Below are positions 48,546-57,230 of a DNA stretch of 64,000 nt, one piece after another. The translations under genes were made by a program, and so were the position numbers. Numbering within the stretch: the first letter of the stretch is position 1; every line of letters begins with the position of its first letter. Origin of the DNA: Gallionellaceae bacterium (GTDB lineage: Bacteria > Pseudomonadota > Gammaproteobacteria > Burkholderiales > Thiobacillaceae). The stretch covers positions 62,001 to 126,000 of the forward strand of contig JAQTLU010000003.1 of assembly GCA_028714735.1 (NCBI GenBank), given 5' to 3'. A model generated the notes under the pieces. It worked only from the letters and a program-made list of their open reading frames with translations, ran no database searches and was not told the origin of the DNA.

Positions 48546-51500
48546 ATGTCTGATCGAGAGGGAGCGGCGGTGGCATCTAACTACGAGGGAATCTGCGAGG
48601 AAAACCGGCGGCGCTACGGCACCGAAGGCGCTCAGAAGTCTGGTGGACTGGCAGCAGGCCTGTACGACGACCGAACGCACTTCATCTTCGAACTGCTACA
48701 GAACGCAGAAGACGCCCTCGGCAGGCGCGGCGTCTGGCAAGGGCCACGCAAGGTCGCGTTCGCCCTGAATCCGACTTGTCTAACGCTCTCCCACTTCGGC
48801 AAGCCGTTCGACGAGGCAGACGTCCGAAGCGTGTGTGACATCGCCGAGAGTACCAAGAACGAGTCCTCGATTGGCCGCTTCGGCCTCGGCTTCAAGTCGG
48901 TTTACACCGTCACCGATCTTCCGGAAATTCACTCTGGCGACGAGGACTTCGCCATTGATGATTACGTCTTTCCCAAACAGATGGGGCGCTCCGCGCGTGA
49001 GGCGGACGAAACGCAAATCATCCTGCCCCTGAAGCCAGAGGACGCGGCCGCGCCGCAGGACATCACTGCGGGCTTCCGGCACCTCGGCCCCAGCGCGCTG
49101 CTGTTCCTGCGCCACATCGACGAAATCAGCTGGAGCATCGAAGGTGGCGCGTCCGGGTTCTATCTGCGCAATAGCCCGGAAACGCTCGGCCCGAATGTCC
49201 GGCGCATCACCGTGATCGGTCAGGAAAGTGGTCAGGTCGAAGTCGATCAAAACTGGCTGGTGTTCCACCGCGACGTGTTCTCCGCCGAACAGCAGAAGGT
49301 CGGGCGGGTGGAAATCGCCTTCTCGCTGGTCGCGGTAAAGGGCACCCCCAGCCGTTGGGCTGTACAACCGCTGGCCAAGTCACCACTGGTGGTGTTCTTT
49401 CCGACCGTGGTTGAGAGCCACCTTGGCTTTCTTGTGCAGGGGCCGTACCGCACCACGCCCAGCCGCGACAACATCCCACCCGGCGAACCGTGGAACCAGC
49501 ATCTCGTCAAAGAAACGGCCAGTCTGCTGGTGGAGGCGATGCGTTGGATGCGCGACGAGGCGATGCTGGATGTCTCGGCACTGCGCTGCCTGCCACTCGA
49601 CCGCGAGAAGTTTTCGCATGGCTCGCGGTTTGCACCGATGTTCGATGCCGTCCGGCAAGCATTTCAGGATGAGGCGCTGCTCCTTACTTTCAATGGCAAC
49701 TACGTTACCGCCAATCAGGCAAAGCTGGCGCGCACGCAAGATCTGCGCGATCTGTTCAGCCCGGATCAGGTCACGGCGCTGTTCGGCTCAGAAGTCGCTG
49801 CGTGGCTGTCTGGCGACATCACCCAGGACAAGGCCCCCGAGATTCGTCAGTACCTGATGCGCGAACTCGACATCGATGAAATCAGACCAGAGAAGCTGGT
49901 GCAGAGCCTGACCAAGGCATTCCTAGAGGCGCAACCCGACAAATGGGTGTTGCGGCTGTACGAGTTCCTGAGCGGCCAGGAGAAGGCCTTGCGTCGCCAC
50001 CTCGACACTGTTCCGCTGATCCGCCTCAATGATGGCACCCACGTCGTCGCCCGGGAGCACGGCGAAGCAAAGGCTTTTCTGCCCAGCGCCATCGAAACCA
50101 GCTTTCCGACGATGCGCCGTGCGGTGTGCGCAACAGCGGAAGTGTGTAGCTTCCTCATTTCGCTGGGCATCGCCGAACCCGATCCGGTCGATGACGTGGT
50201 TTGGAACGTGCTGCCGAAGTACCGGCAAAGCCCGATTACAGTGGGTAAGGATACCTACGCTACCGACATCGAACGCATCCGCGCGGCTTTCAACACCGAT
50301 TCGACGACACAGCGCGAGAAGCTCCGTTCAGCCCTGCGCGAAACTGGCTTTGTGATAGTGGTCGGCACCGGTGACGACAAACGCTACTTCGCGAAGCCAG
50401 GCGGTATCTACATTGCCACTGATCGCTTGAAGCAGCTCTTCGCAGGCGTTCCAGGCGTTTTCATCGTCGATGACGAGTACGACTGTTTGCGTGGCGAAAA
50501 CATGCGCGAACTGCTTGAGGCGTGTGGCGCATTGCGGTATCCACGTCCAGTGGAAGCTCCGACTGCCCTTACGAGGGAAGAACGCTTCGCCCTTCGTCGG
50601 CAAACCGGCCACGAAGACACGTCCGGCATTAACGACCGGGTCGTCGACTGGGTACTTCTAGGCTTCGATGCCTTGATCGAACTGTTGCCGAGACTGGCGC
50701 CCGAACAACGCGCTGAGCGCGCCCGCCTAATCTGGGAGAGTCTGGGTGACCTCGAAGAGCGCCGTGGGCGCGGCATCTTTGATGGCTCGTATAGTTGGTC
50801 GCACTACGGCGAGCGCAAGACACCGCCCTTCCCGGCAGCCTTCGTGCGCCGCCTCAACAAGGCAGCTTGGGTGGCCGACGCCAACGGAGAACTCGTGCCA
50901 CCGGGCCTCGTGGTGTTCGACATCCTTGGGTGGAAACCGAACCCCTTTCTGCTAACTAGGCTCGCCTTTAAGCCGCCAATCATCGACCAACTGGCCAAAG
51001 AGGCGGGTATCGATCCAGCTGCCATCGATCTGCTTCGGAAGCACGGAATCACTAGTGTTGCCGACTTGGCGTCCAGGCTGGGCATCACCAACCATCCCTC
51101 CGAGGACGAAGCGAAGCCGAATGCAGAAGCGGAAGCGAAAGACGCCAGGGCGTCTGGCGGCGATGTCTACGATGACGCGCAAGACCTGTATGGCGACGAT
51201 ATGCCGGACATCCCTCCCGGAACGCCTGACCCGGATGGCGGCGACGGCGCAACAGGGGGTACAGGGCGCAACAGTCAGGGCCGCACTGGCACCGGGACGC
51301 CACAAAGCGTTGGCAGTCAGGGCAGCGGCTGGACACCCAGCGGCTCAGGTGGCCACACCAACCGCGGCGGCAACGGCGGAACAGCCGGCGGTGGTCCGGG
51401 GAAGCGATTGCCTGGCCAGGCCGGCGGACGACCGTTCATTTCCTACGTCGCTGCTCATCCCGATGATGAAGAACCTGACGCGGATGGCCTCAATCAAGCG

Positions 51501-51878
51501 GCACGCATGGAGATCGAGGAGCAAGCCATTGCCCTGATTACATCGCTCGAACCGGAACTGAACCGCACGTCGGAAGGCAATCCCGGCTTCGATCTTTACG
51601 AGGCCGACAGCAGTGGCAAACAGATTCGATGGGTGGAGGTAAAGTCCATGACAGGCAGCTTGGAGGATCGACCCGTGGGGCTGTCTCACACACAGTTTGA
51701 GCACGCCCACGAAAAAGGCGATGCGTATTGGCTGTATGTGGTCGAGCATGCGGCCGACTCAGCGCAAGCCCAAATACTCAGGATTCAGAACCCTGTCGGC
51801 CATGCCCGGACATTCACGTTCGACCGTGGTTGGCGTCAGATTGCACAAATCGATTTGCGGACGGCGTCTTCTTATTAA
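48546..51878 (+). CDS. Sacsin-type HATPase with C-terminal DUF3883 nuclease-like domain
   Basis: A 1110-residue protein. The N-terminal part has a sacsin-like HATPase fold: FELLQNAEDAL (near 48), a CDIAESTK region and IGRFGLGFKSVYTVTDLPEI (near 110). A long middle region without named motifs follows. Residues near 885-960 form a glycine-, threonine- and serine-rich linker. The C-terminal 110 residues match DUF3883: NPGFDLYEADS, RWVEVKSMTG (near 1030), LSHTQFEHA and DAYWLYVVEH. The D...EVK pattern suggests a PD-(D/E)XK-type nuclease. The start is either the ATG at 48546 or a GTG at 48570 that has a GAGGGAG site upstream. It is divergent from the restriction operon and ends inside the DUF2274 gene's tail (convergent). 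Confidence 0.75.
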   Translation: MSDREGAAVASNYEGICEENRRRYGTEGAQKSGGLAAGLYDDRTHFIFELLQNAEDALGRRGVWQGPRKVAFALNPTCLTLSHFGKPFDEADVRSVCDIAESTKNESSIGRFGLGFKSVYTVTDLPEIHSGDEDFAIDDYVFPKQMGRSAREADETQIILPLKPEDAAAPQDITAGFRHLGPSALLFLRHIDEISWSIEGGASGFYLRNSPETLGPNVRRITVIGQESGQVEVDQNWLVFHRDVFSAEQQKVGRVEIAFSLVAVKGTPSRWAVQPLAKSPLVVFFPTVVESHLGFLVQGPYRTTPSRDNIPPGEPWNQHLVKETASLLVEAMRWMRDEAMLDVSALRCLPLDREKFSHGSRFAPMFDAVRQAFQDEALLLTFNGNYVTANQAKLARTQDLRDLFSPDQVTALFGSEVAAWLSGDITQDKAPEIRQYLMRELDIDEIRPEKLVQSLTKAFLEAQPDKWVLRLYEFLSGQEKALRRHLDTVPLIRLNDGTHVVAREHGEAKAFLPSAIETSFPTMRRAVCATAEVCSFLISLGIAEPDPVDDVVWNVLPKYRQSPITVGKDTYATDIERIRAAFNTDSTTQREKLRSALRETGFVIVVGTGDDKRYFAKPGGIYIATDRLKQLFAGVPGVFIVDDEYDCLRGENMRELLEACGALRYPRPVEAPTALTREERFALRRQTGHEDTSGINDRVVDWVLLGFDALIELLPRLAPEQRAERARLIWESLGDLEERRGRGIFDGSYSWSHYGERKTPPFPAAFVRRLNKAAWVADANGELVPPGLVVFDILGWKPNPFLLTRLAFKPPIIDQLAKEAGIDPAAIDLLRKHGITSVADLASRLGITNHPSEDEAKPNAEAEAKDARASGGDVYDDAQDLYGDDMPDIPPGTPDPDGGDGATGGTGRNSQGRTGTGTPQSVGSQGSGWTPSGSGGHTNRGGNGGTAGGGPGKRLPGQAGGRPFISYVAAHPDDEEPDADGLNQAARMEIEEQAIALITSLEPELNRTSEGNPGFDLYEADSSGKQIRWVEVKSMTGSLEDRPVGLSHTQFEHAHEKGDAYWLYVVEHAADSAQAQILRIQNPVGHARTFTFDRGWRQIAQIDLRTASSY

Positions 51879-52095
51879 GTCCCCTACCCTGCCTGAACCC
51901 TCGATCTCCCGCCATGAACGCCTCAAGCATGTGCGGGATCAGCATCGTCGCATCGACAGTCTCGCCATAGGTCTGCGCATGCAGCGCGGCGTAGCGATCG
52001 AGGTCCGCCTTGAGGCTGGTCGGGCACGTAAAGGTCAGCTTGATGCTCTCGGTCTTGGGCAGCGGCCCAAGCCGCAGCTTGCGCGTGGTGCTCAT
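51814..52095 (-). CDS. DUF2274 protein of the trb operon, with extended C-terminus
   Basis: A 93-residue protein. Its first 65 or so residues (KLRLGPLPKTESIKLTF, LKADLDRYAALHAQTYGE, DATMLIPHMLEAFMAGDRGF) match the DUF2274 protein that closes the trb operon in Tn4371-like elements, a probable ribbon-helix-helix type. The rest (after about GRG, near residue 72) overlaps the DUF3883 gene's 3' end on the opposite strand by 65 bases and is probably not conserved. The original stop seems to have been lost where the island joins. It overlaps trbI by ATGA. Confidence 0.75.
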   Translation of the reverse strand: MSTTRKLRLGPLPKTESIKLTFTCPTSLKADLDRYAALHAQTYGETVDATMLIPHMLEAFMAGDRGFRQGRGLNKKTPSANRFVQSDANHGRT

Positions 52096-53381
52096 CGCGA
52101 AGTCCCCCGATTGAAGAACAGTGGCTGATATGGCCGCAGCACTAGGTCCCGATTGACGATGATGCGCACCGGCAGGCCCGGCCGCTCGGTCAACGTGGGC
52201 TGGATGTTGAGGTTGCGCCGGGTCATCTCCTGACCGACCTGGTTCACGCTGTCCTGCAGGCTGTCGCGACCGGCGATGATGACCCGATTGCCATCCTGGC
52301 GGCTTTCCGGCGCAGCCAACTCGGCGCCGACGCCCAGCAGCGTCGTCAGCGCAGCGCCGGCAAAGATGCGGTCCCAATGCCAATCGACGCCATCCTCCAA
52401 ACCGGCGTAGCCGGCCGGGTCGGTGCCGGCCAGGTTGTCCAGCGTCAGCGAGGACGTGTCGGGCAGGATGATCCGATTCCACACCACCTGCACCCGGCTC
52501 TGCCCGTAGCTCACCTGGCTGTTGTAGCGGCCGAGGATGCGCGAGCCCTGCGCGATCAGCAGGAACTTTCCGGTGGCCGTGTCGTAGATCGGCTCCGTCA
52601 CGGTGGCGATCACATCGCCCGGCAGATCGGATTTGATGCCTGTGACCAGCGCGCCAGCGATCACCGTCCCGGCCATCACCTGGTACGGTGAAGCCGGCAT
52701 TTTCAGATTCCCGGAATTGCGGGTTTCCGTAGTTCCTGCTTTCAGGAACGCCTCTTTTTGGTCTTGCCGGTTCTGCACGGCGGTCGGATCGGCCGGTTGA
52801 GCCGCTGTCGAGGCCGGCCCGGCAGCCATCGGATCGAAGCCCGCAAGGCCGGACGCAGGATTGGCAGTAGCCATCTGCGTTGGCGCGGCAGCAGCGCGCT
52901 GGTTGCTGGAACGGAAGAACACCGATGCACCAGCCGCCGCTTCCGCTTCCTTGTGGTGTGCCTCGTGCTCGGCGGTAGCTGGCGCGTGGCCGGGTGGCGT
53001 GTAGATGGGTGCCACTGGCTTCTGTGATTTCACGATGGCCGGCCCCAGGTCGCCCGGCAGCGGCGGCCCAAGCTCGGGTACATGCGGTGGCAAAGCCGGC
53101 GGCAGTTTGGAGTAATCGGTCGGAAGTCGGTCCAGCCCTTCCGAGCGCGAGACACGATCCACGTTGTACAGCTCGGTCTGATCCCCCACGGTTCGTTTGC
53201 GCGGTTGCAGCGACCACATCGTGGCGCCCAGCACGGCCACGGAGAGGCCACCAGCCAAGATCGCCAATGTGCGCCGGTTCAAGCGTGTCACGGGGCGCGG
53301 CTGGGCGCGTAGCGCCACCGCCTCGGGGGCCTCCTTGGACGCCTGCGGCGCGCCAAGGTCGGGAGTGTCGTCCAGGCTCAT
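52092..53381 (-). CDS. trbI: Conjugal transfer protein TrbI (VirB10-like)
   Basis: VirB10-type component that spans both membranes of the mating-pair formation channel. It has 429 residues: a cytoplasmic start, one inner-membrane span (TLAILAGGLSVAVLGATMW), a long proline- and alanine-rich periplasmic region (about 90-200), and the conserved beta-barrel part with YQVMAGTVIAGALVTGI, TATGKFLLIAQGSRILG, WNRIILPDTSS and the helical insertion DWHWDRIFAGAALTTLLG. It follows trbG by two bases. Confidence 0.93.
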   Translation of the reverse strand: MSLDDTPDLGAPQASKEAPEAVALRAQPRPVTRLNRRTLAILAGGLSVAVLGATMWSLQPRKRTVGDQTELYNVDRVSRSEGLDRLPTDYSKLPPALPPHVPELGPPLPGDLGPAIVKSQKPVAPIYTPPGHAPATAEHEAHHKEAEAAAGASVFFRSSNQRAAAAPTQMATANPASGLAGFDPMAAGPASTAAQPADPTAVQNRQDQKEAFLKAGTTETRNSGNLKMPASPYQVMAGTVIAGALVTGIKSDLPGDVIATVTEPIYDTATGKFLLIAQGSRILGRYNSQVSYGQSRVQVVWNRIILPDTSSLTLDNLAGTDPAGYAGLEDGVDWHWDRIFAGAALTTLLGVGAELAAPESRQDGNRVIIAGRDSLQDSVNQVGQEMTRRNLNIQPTLTERPGLPVRIIVNRDLVLRPYQPLFFNRGTSR

Positions 53382-53383
53382 GG

Positions 53384-54385
53384 TCAGTTCCCCCGTGCTA
53401 CGCCATCCGTGCGCTCGATGCGCACCACTTCGCCCCTGTCACCGCCCAGGCGAAGTTCGGCCGCGCCGAACAGCCGATCCACGATGTAGTACGGCGAGCG
53501 GAAACGATAGTTCACCAGTTGCCCATCGCCCTGAACGCCGATCACGAACAGCGGCGGCAGCTCGCCTTGCGCGATGCCCGGCGGGAACTGGATATACACC
53601 TTCTCGCCGTCGTCGAAGGCGCGCAGCGGTTTCCACGGCGGCGTGCTGCCGCTGATGGTGTAGCGGAAGCGGATCTTCTCCAGCGACAGGCCGGTATCGA
53701 CCGGGGCGGTCGCCTGTGCGGCTTGTGCCTGGCGTTGCAGCGCCAGCATCCGATCTTTCGGGTATTCCCACGACACCGAAGCCATCCAGGCGCGTTCGGT
53801 CGAGGTCAGCTCGATCAGGTAGGTGCGCCGACTGGTGGTGACGACCAGATTGGTCTTGAGGCCCGAGCGGATAGGCTTGACCAACACGCTGACGCGCAAC
53901 GCATCGCCGGCGCCGCTGGACGTGTCACCGACGATCCAGCGCACCGTATCGCCAGCGGCAACCGTCACCAGTTCCTCGCCGGGTTGGAGAGAGATGACCG
54001 TTACCCGACCCGGCGCCGCATAGACCTGATACAGCGCACCATCGGTGAAGGGCCAGACCTGGATGGCGTTGACGTAGCCCTCACGCGTGGGCGCGATACG
54101 CGCCTCGGCGTTGGCTCGCGATACCCGAAGTTTTTCATCAGCGGGCTCACGTGCCGTCTTGGCCTCGATGCTCTCCAGAGGCTTCATCTGTGCCGGCATC
54201 AGCAGCACCTTCGGTACTTCGATCACTTCAACCGGTTTGGGTAGTTCGGGCAGCGGCTGAGCCTGCACCGGCTCATCGAGCGAGATGGCCGGCGGCGGTG
54301 TGCCCTTCGTGGCGCAGCCCGGCAACGACAGAACTAACGCTGCAAGGATCATCACAAAAGCGTAAAAACGGGAAGACTGGTTCAT
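53384..54385 (-). CDS. trbG: Conjugal transfer outer-membrane protein TrbG (VirB9-like)
   Basis: A VirB9-like component of 333 residues. It begins MNQSSRFYAF and has a lipoprotein-type signal (LSLPGCATKG), unusual for VirB9 but common in TrbG of this element family. Conserved blocks include VWPFTDGALYQVYAAPGRVT, RRTYLIELTST and, at the C-terminus, PPLFVIGVQGDGQLVNYRF and YYIVDRLFGAAELRLG. It starts at 54385, overlapping trbF by ATGA. Confidence 0.92.
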   Translation of the reverse strand: MNQSSRFYAFVMILAALVLSLPGCATKGTPPPAISLDEPVQAQPLPELPKPVEVIEVPKVLLMPAQMKPLESIEAKTAREPADEKLRVSRANAEARIAPTREGYVNAIQVWPFTDGALYQVYAAPGRVTVISLQPGEELVTVAAGDTVRWIVGDTSSGAGDALRVSVLVKPIRSGLKTNLVVTTSRRTYLIELTSTERAWMASVSWEYPKDRMLALQRQAQAAQATAPVDTGLSLEKIRFRYTISGSTPPWKPLRAFDDGEKVYIQFPPGIAQGELPPLFVIGVQGDGQLVNYRFRSPYYIVDRLFGAAELRLGGDRGEVVRIERTDGVARGN

Positions 54386-55086
54386 GGCTTGGCTCCTTCG
54401 GCAGCATCGAGTTCGCGGCTCCACGACAGTCCGTTGACGTAGATGCCCAATGGGTTCTTGCGCAAACGCTGTTCGGTGCGCGGGGTTTGCAGGACGGTGG
54501 AAATCACGGCGTTCCAGCGCTCGGTGCCGGCCGGCGCGCCATTGACGAAGCGCTGCTCGGTCCAGCGCACGTTGAAAGACGCATCGCTGGCGCGCACGAC
54601 GCTGGTGATCTGCACCGTGACCGACTCCTTGCCGACACGGGCGAAAGGGTCATGGGTACGGGCGTACTCGTTGAGTACGCCTGCACCGCGGTCGGTGGTG
54701 TAGTCGTAGGCGTCGAGCCAGTTCTGCCGCACGACGATGGGATCGATGGACAGCGAGCGAACCAGCACGACGAAGTGCGCCAGGTGATAGGCGATCTGCG
54801 CATCGTTCGGCCGGTACGGCGTGGCCGCTTCGCCGACCGCCCGAACCTGGCCGGCCTGATCCACTTCCACCACGTAGGGCGTGACGATGGACTGCGCCGA
54901 GCGCCAGACTAGGCCACCGGCCATCAGCAGTGCGAGCAACAAGCAGCCGAAAGCCATCAGCCGCCAGTTCTTGGCCTGCACGCGGGCCGAGCCGATGCGC
55001 TCGTCCCACACCTGCGCGGCAGATTGGTAGGGAGTGGCAGGCTGCGGCGTATCGGCATAGCGCACCTGCGGTCGTTTGAATCGCAT
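54382..55086 (-). CDS. trbF: Conjugal transfer protein TrbF (VirB8-like)
   Basis: Inner-membrane assembly factor of the type IV secretion channel, 234 residues. A cytoplasmic start with YADTPQPATPYQSAAQVWDE leads to a single span (LMAFGCLLLALLMAGGLVW) and the periplasmic VirB8 fold with VEVDQAGQVRAV, FVVLVRSLSIDP and RWTEQRFVNG. An AGGAG site precedes the start, so it is translated independently of trbL. Confidence 0.93.
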   Translation of the reverse strand: MRFKRPQVRYADTPQPATPYQSAAQVWDERIGSARVQAKNWRLMAFGCLLLALLMAGGLVWRSAQSIVTPYVVEVDQAGQVRAVGEAATPYRPNDAQIAYHLAHFVVLVRSLSIDPIVVRQNWLDAYDYTTDRGAGVLNEYARTHDPFARVGKESVTVQITSVVRASDASFNVRWTEQRFVNGAPAGTERWNAVISTVLQTPRTEQRLRKNPLGIYVNGLSWSRELDAAEGAKP

Positions 55087-55110
55087 GGTTGGTTCTCCTT
55101 GTGAATCGCT

Positions 55111-56490
55111 TCAATCGTCGGAACTGTGCAAACTCGGGCCGCTACTCGAACCGCCACCGTCGCCCCCGCGCAGCGTGTGGGCGGCGGTCGTGGCGGCATG
55201 GCTGATCTGCTGGCGGCGATGCAGGCGTTTGGCCCAGGCGGGCTGCGCCTGCTGCTGCGGGTCGGCGGCGACGGAATTGGCTTCGTTGGTGGTGGATTGG
55301 CCTGATGCGGCTGCGCTACCGGGTGCAGACCCTGCTTCGTCTGAACGGAAGGCAGATGCCGCGCGCTCCTTGAGCGAGCGCATCCCGGCGGCGGCCTTTT
55401 GACCAACGGCCTGCGCACCGGTCTTGGCAACGTTGCCCACGCCGGCAGCCGTGCCCTTGAGACCACCGCCGGCTGCTGCGGAACCGGCTTGATAGGCCGA
55501 TCGCGCACTGCCTGCGGTCGAGGCAGCGGCACGCGCACCGCTGGCGGCCATCTTGGCTGCGGCGGGTGCCATGCGCGCCCCGGACACCACTGCGCTGCCC
55601 ACGCCGGTCGCGGCAGCACCGACCGCGACGGCCGTACCGGCTGCGCCCATCGCCGCACCGGCCATCGCACCCGCACCAAGCTGCGGCGCACCGGACACCA
55701 GGCCGGTGGCGATGCCGGGGCCAAAGATGCCGAGTGCCAGCATGGCGAGCGAGGCCAGCATCACTACCAGTGCATGGTCGATGGAGGGCTCATTGGGTGT
55801 GACCTGGAACTCGGCGAACAGCCCCGTTCCAATGCCCACGATCACGGCCAGTACCAGCACCTTGATGCCCGAGGACACCACGTTGCCGAGTACCTTTTCA
55901 GCGAGGAAGGCGGTCTTGTTCCAGAGCGCGAACGGCACCAATACGAAGCCGGCCAGCGTGGTCAGCTTGAACTCGATCAGCGTGACGAAGAGCTGCACCG
56001 CCAGAACGAAGAAGCTGATGATGACGATCAGCCAGGCGAGGAACATCACCACGATGGGCGCGATGTTGATGAACACCTCCGGGAACCCGGCCATCTCGCT
56101 GATCTGTTGCAGGATGGGCGCAGCCGCATCGATGCCGGTTTTGGCGAGGCGCCCCGGCTGCAGGAAGGTCGCCATGGTCATGGTCGAACCGGAGGCCGTC
56201 AGGCCGAGTCCGGCGAAGGACCGGAACACGATGCTCGCCAGCCAGTTGAAGTTGCCGATTATGTAGGCGAAGGCTCCCACGTAAAGCACCTTGCGCAGGA
56301 GCTTGGCCATCACGTCTTCGCCCTGGCCGGTGGCATGGCCCAGCGCCCAATAGAGGCCGGCCAGGGTCATGTCGATCGCCACCAGAGTCGCGGTCAGGAA
56401 AGCGACTTCACCGTGCAGCAGGCCGAACCCCGAATCGATGTACGTGGAGAAGACATTGAGGAAACGGTCGATGACGGAAACGTCGTTCAT
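55111..56490 (-). CDS. trbL: Conjugal transfer protein TrbL (VirB6-like)
   Basis: Polytopic inner-membrane channel component, 459 residues. Five or more hydrophobic spans occur in the first 260, including IAPIVVMFLAWLIVIISFFV and ALVVMLASLAMLALGIFGPG. The C-terminal 200 residues are alanine-, glycine- and serine-rich with low complexity and end in a histidine- and serine-containing tail. This variable tail is usual for TrbL. It starts 11 bases after trbJ. Confidence 0.92.
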   Translation of the reverse strand: MNDVSVIDRFLNVFSTYIDSGFGLLHGEVAFLTATLVAIDMTLAGLYWALGHATGQGEDVMAKLLRKVLYVGAFAYIIGNFNWLASIVFRSFAGLGLTASGSTMTMATFLQPGRLAKTGIDAAAPILQQISEMAGFPEVFINIAPIVVMFLAWLIVIISFFVLAVQLFVTLIEFKLTTLAGFVLVPFALWNKTAFLAEKVLGNVVSSGIKVLVLAVIVGIGTGLFAEFQVTPNEPSIDHALVVMLASLAMLALGIFGPGIATGLVSGAPQLGAGAMAGAAMGAAGTAVAVGAAATGVGSAVVSGARMAPAAAKMAASGARAAASTAGSARSAYQAGSAAAGGGLKGTAAGVGNVAKTGAQAVGQKAAAGMRSLKERAASAFRSDEAGSAPGSAAASGQSTTNEANSVAADPQQQAQPAWAKRLHRRQQISHAATTAAHTLRGGDGGGSSSGPSLHSSDD

Positions 56491-56501
56491 GGCCGCATCC
56501 G

Positions 56502-57230
56502 TCAGTTGCCGTAGAAGTTCACGGACTGCGGCGTGTACGCCGTGCCGCCGCCGAGGAAGCGGCGCGTCACCTCGCGTCCACGCTCAACGGCGGCGGCTTG
56601 CCGAGCCAGTTCCAACGAGGCCGCGCGACCCTGCGTGAGCTGGAGCTGCTGGGTCTGGATGGACTGCTTGGCTTGCAGGGCCAGGAGTTGATTGGTGGCC
56701 TGCATGGCCTGCAAGGCGCCGGTGGCCGATTGACTCTGGTCGACCAGATCGGCCAACACGCCCTCATCCTGGTTCAGGTTCTGCGATACCTGCGCCTGCA
56801 TGCGCATGGCGGTCTGCAAGCCCTGGAGCGTGTTCTGCCAGCGCTGGTGCGCGTCCTGGAACATCTGGTTGCCGCTCACGGTGGCGGCGTACTGGTCCGG
56901 GTAGAGTTGTGCGAACTGCTGGTCCATGTTCTGGATGTCGTAGGACAGCCCCCGAGCCTGCGCGATCAGTTGCCGCGTTGTGTCCAGGTTGGCCCGCAGG
57001 CGATTGACGACATTGAACGGCAGGCTCGCGAGGTTGCGAGCCTCGTTCATCAACGACTGCGCTTCATTCTGAAGCTGCTTGATCTGGTTATTGATCTGCT
57101 CCAGTGTGCGAACCGCCGTCATCGTGTTCTGCACGAGATTGGTCGGGTCAATGACGACCCATTGCGCTTGCGCGACGGGCATGGCACCGATCAAGGCGGC
57201 GGCAGCGACGGCAAGAAGACGTTTTTTCAT
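56502..57230 (-). CDS. trbJ: Conjugal transfer protein TrbJ (VirB5-like)
   Basis: VirB5-type exported protein, probably a minor pilus component or entry-exclusion related. The 242 residues begin with a Sec signal peptide (MKKRLLAVAAAALIGAMPVAQA). The mature part begins QWVVIDPTNLVQNTMTAV and is a long helical coiled coil (EQINNQIKQLQNEAQSLMNE). The start at 57230 overlaps the trbE stop as ATGA. A longer in-frame extension upstream lies inside trbE and is not real. Confidence 0.92.
   Translation of the reverse strand: MKKRLLAVAAAALIGAMPVAQAQWVVIDPTNLVQNTMTAVRTLEQINNQIKQLQNEAQSLMNEARNLASLPFNVVNRLRANLDTTRQLIAQARGLSYDIQNMDQQFAQLYPDQYAATVSGNQMFQDAHQRWQNTLQGLQTAMRMQAQVSQNLNQDEGVLADLVDQSQSATGALQAMQATNQLLALQAKQSIQTQQLQLTQGRAASLELARQAAAVERGREVTRRFLGGGTAYTPQSVNFYGN

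Noticed and set aside
57223-57230. TTTTTCAT at the trbJ start
   Set aside because: It is simply the reverse complement of the ATGAAAAA start of trbJ (signal peptide MKKR) and not an attachment site.
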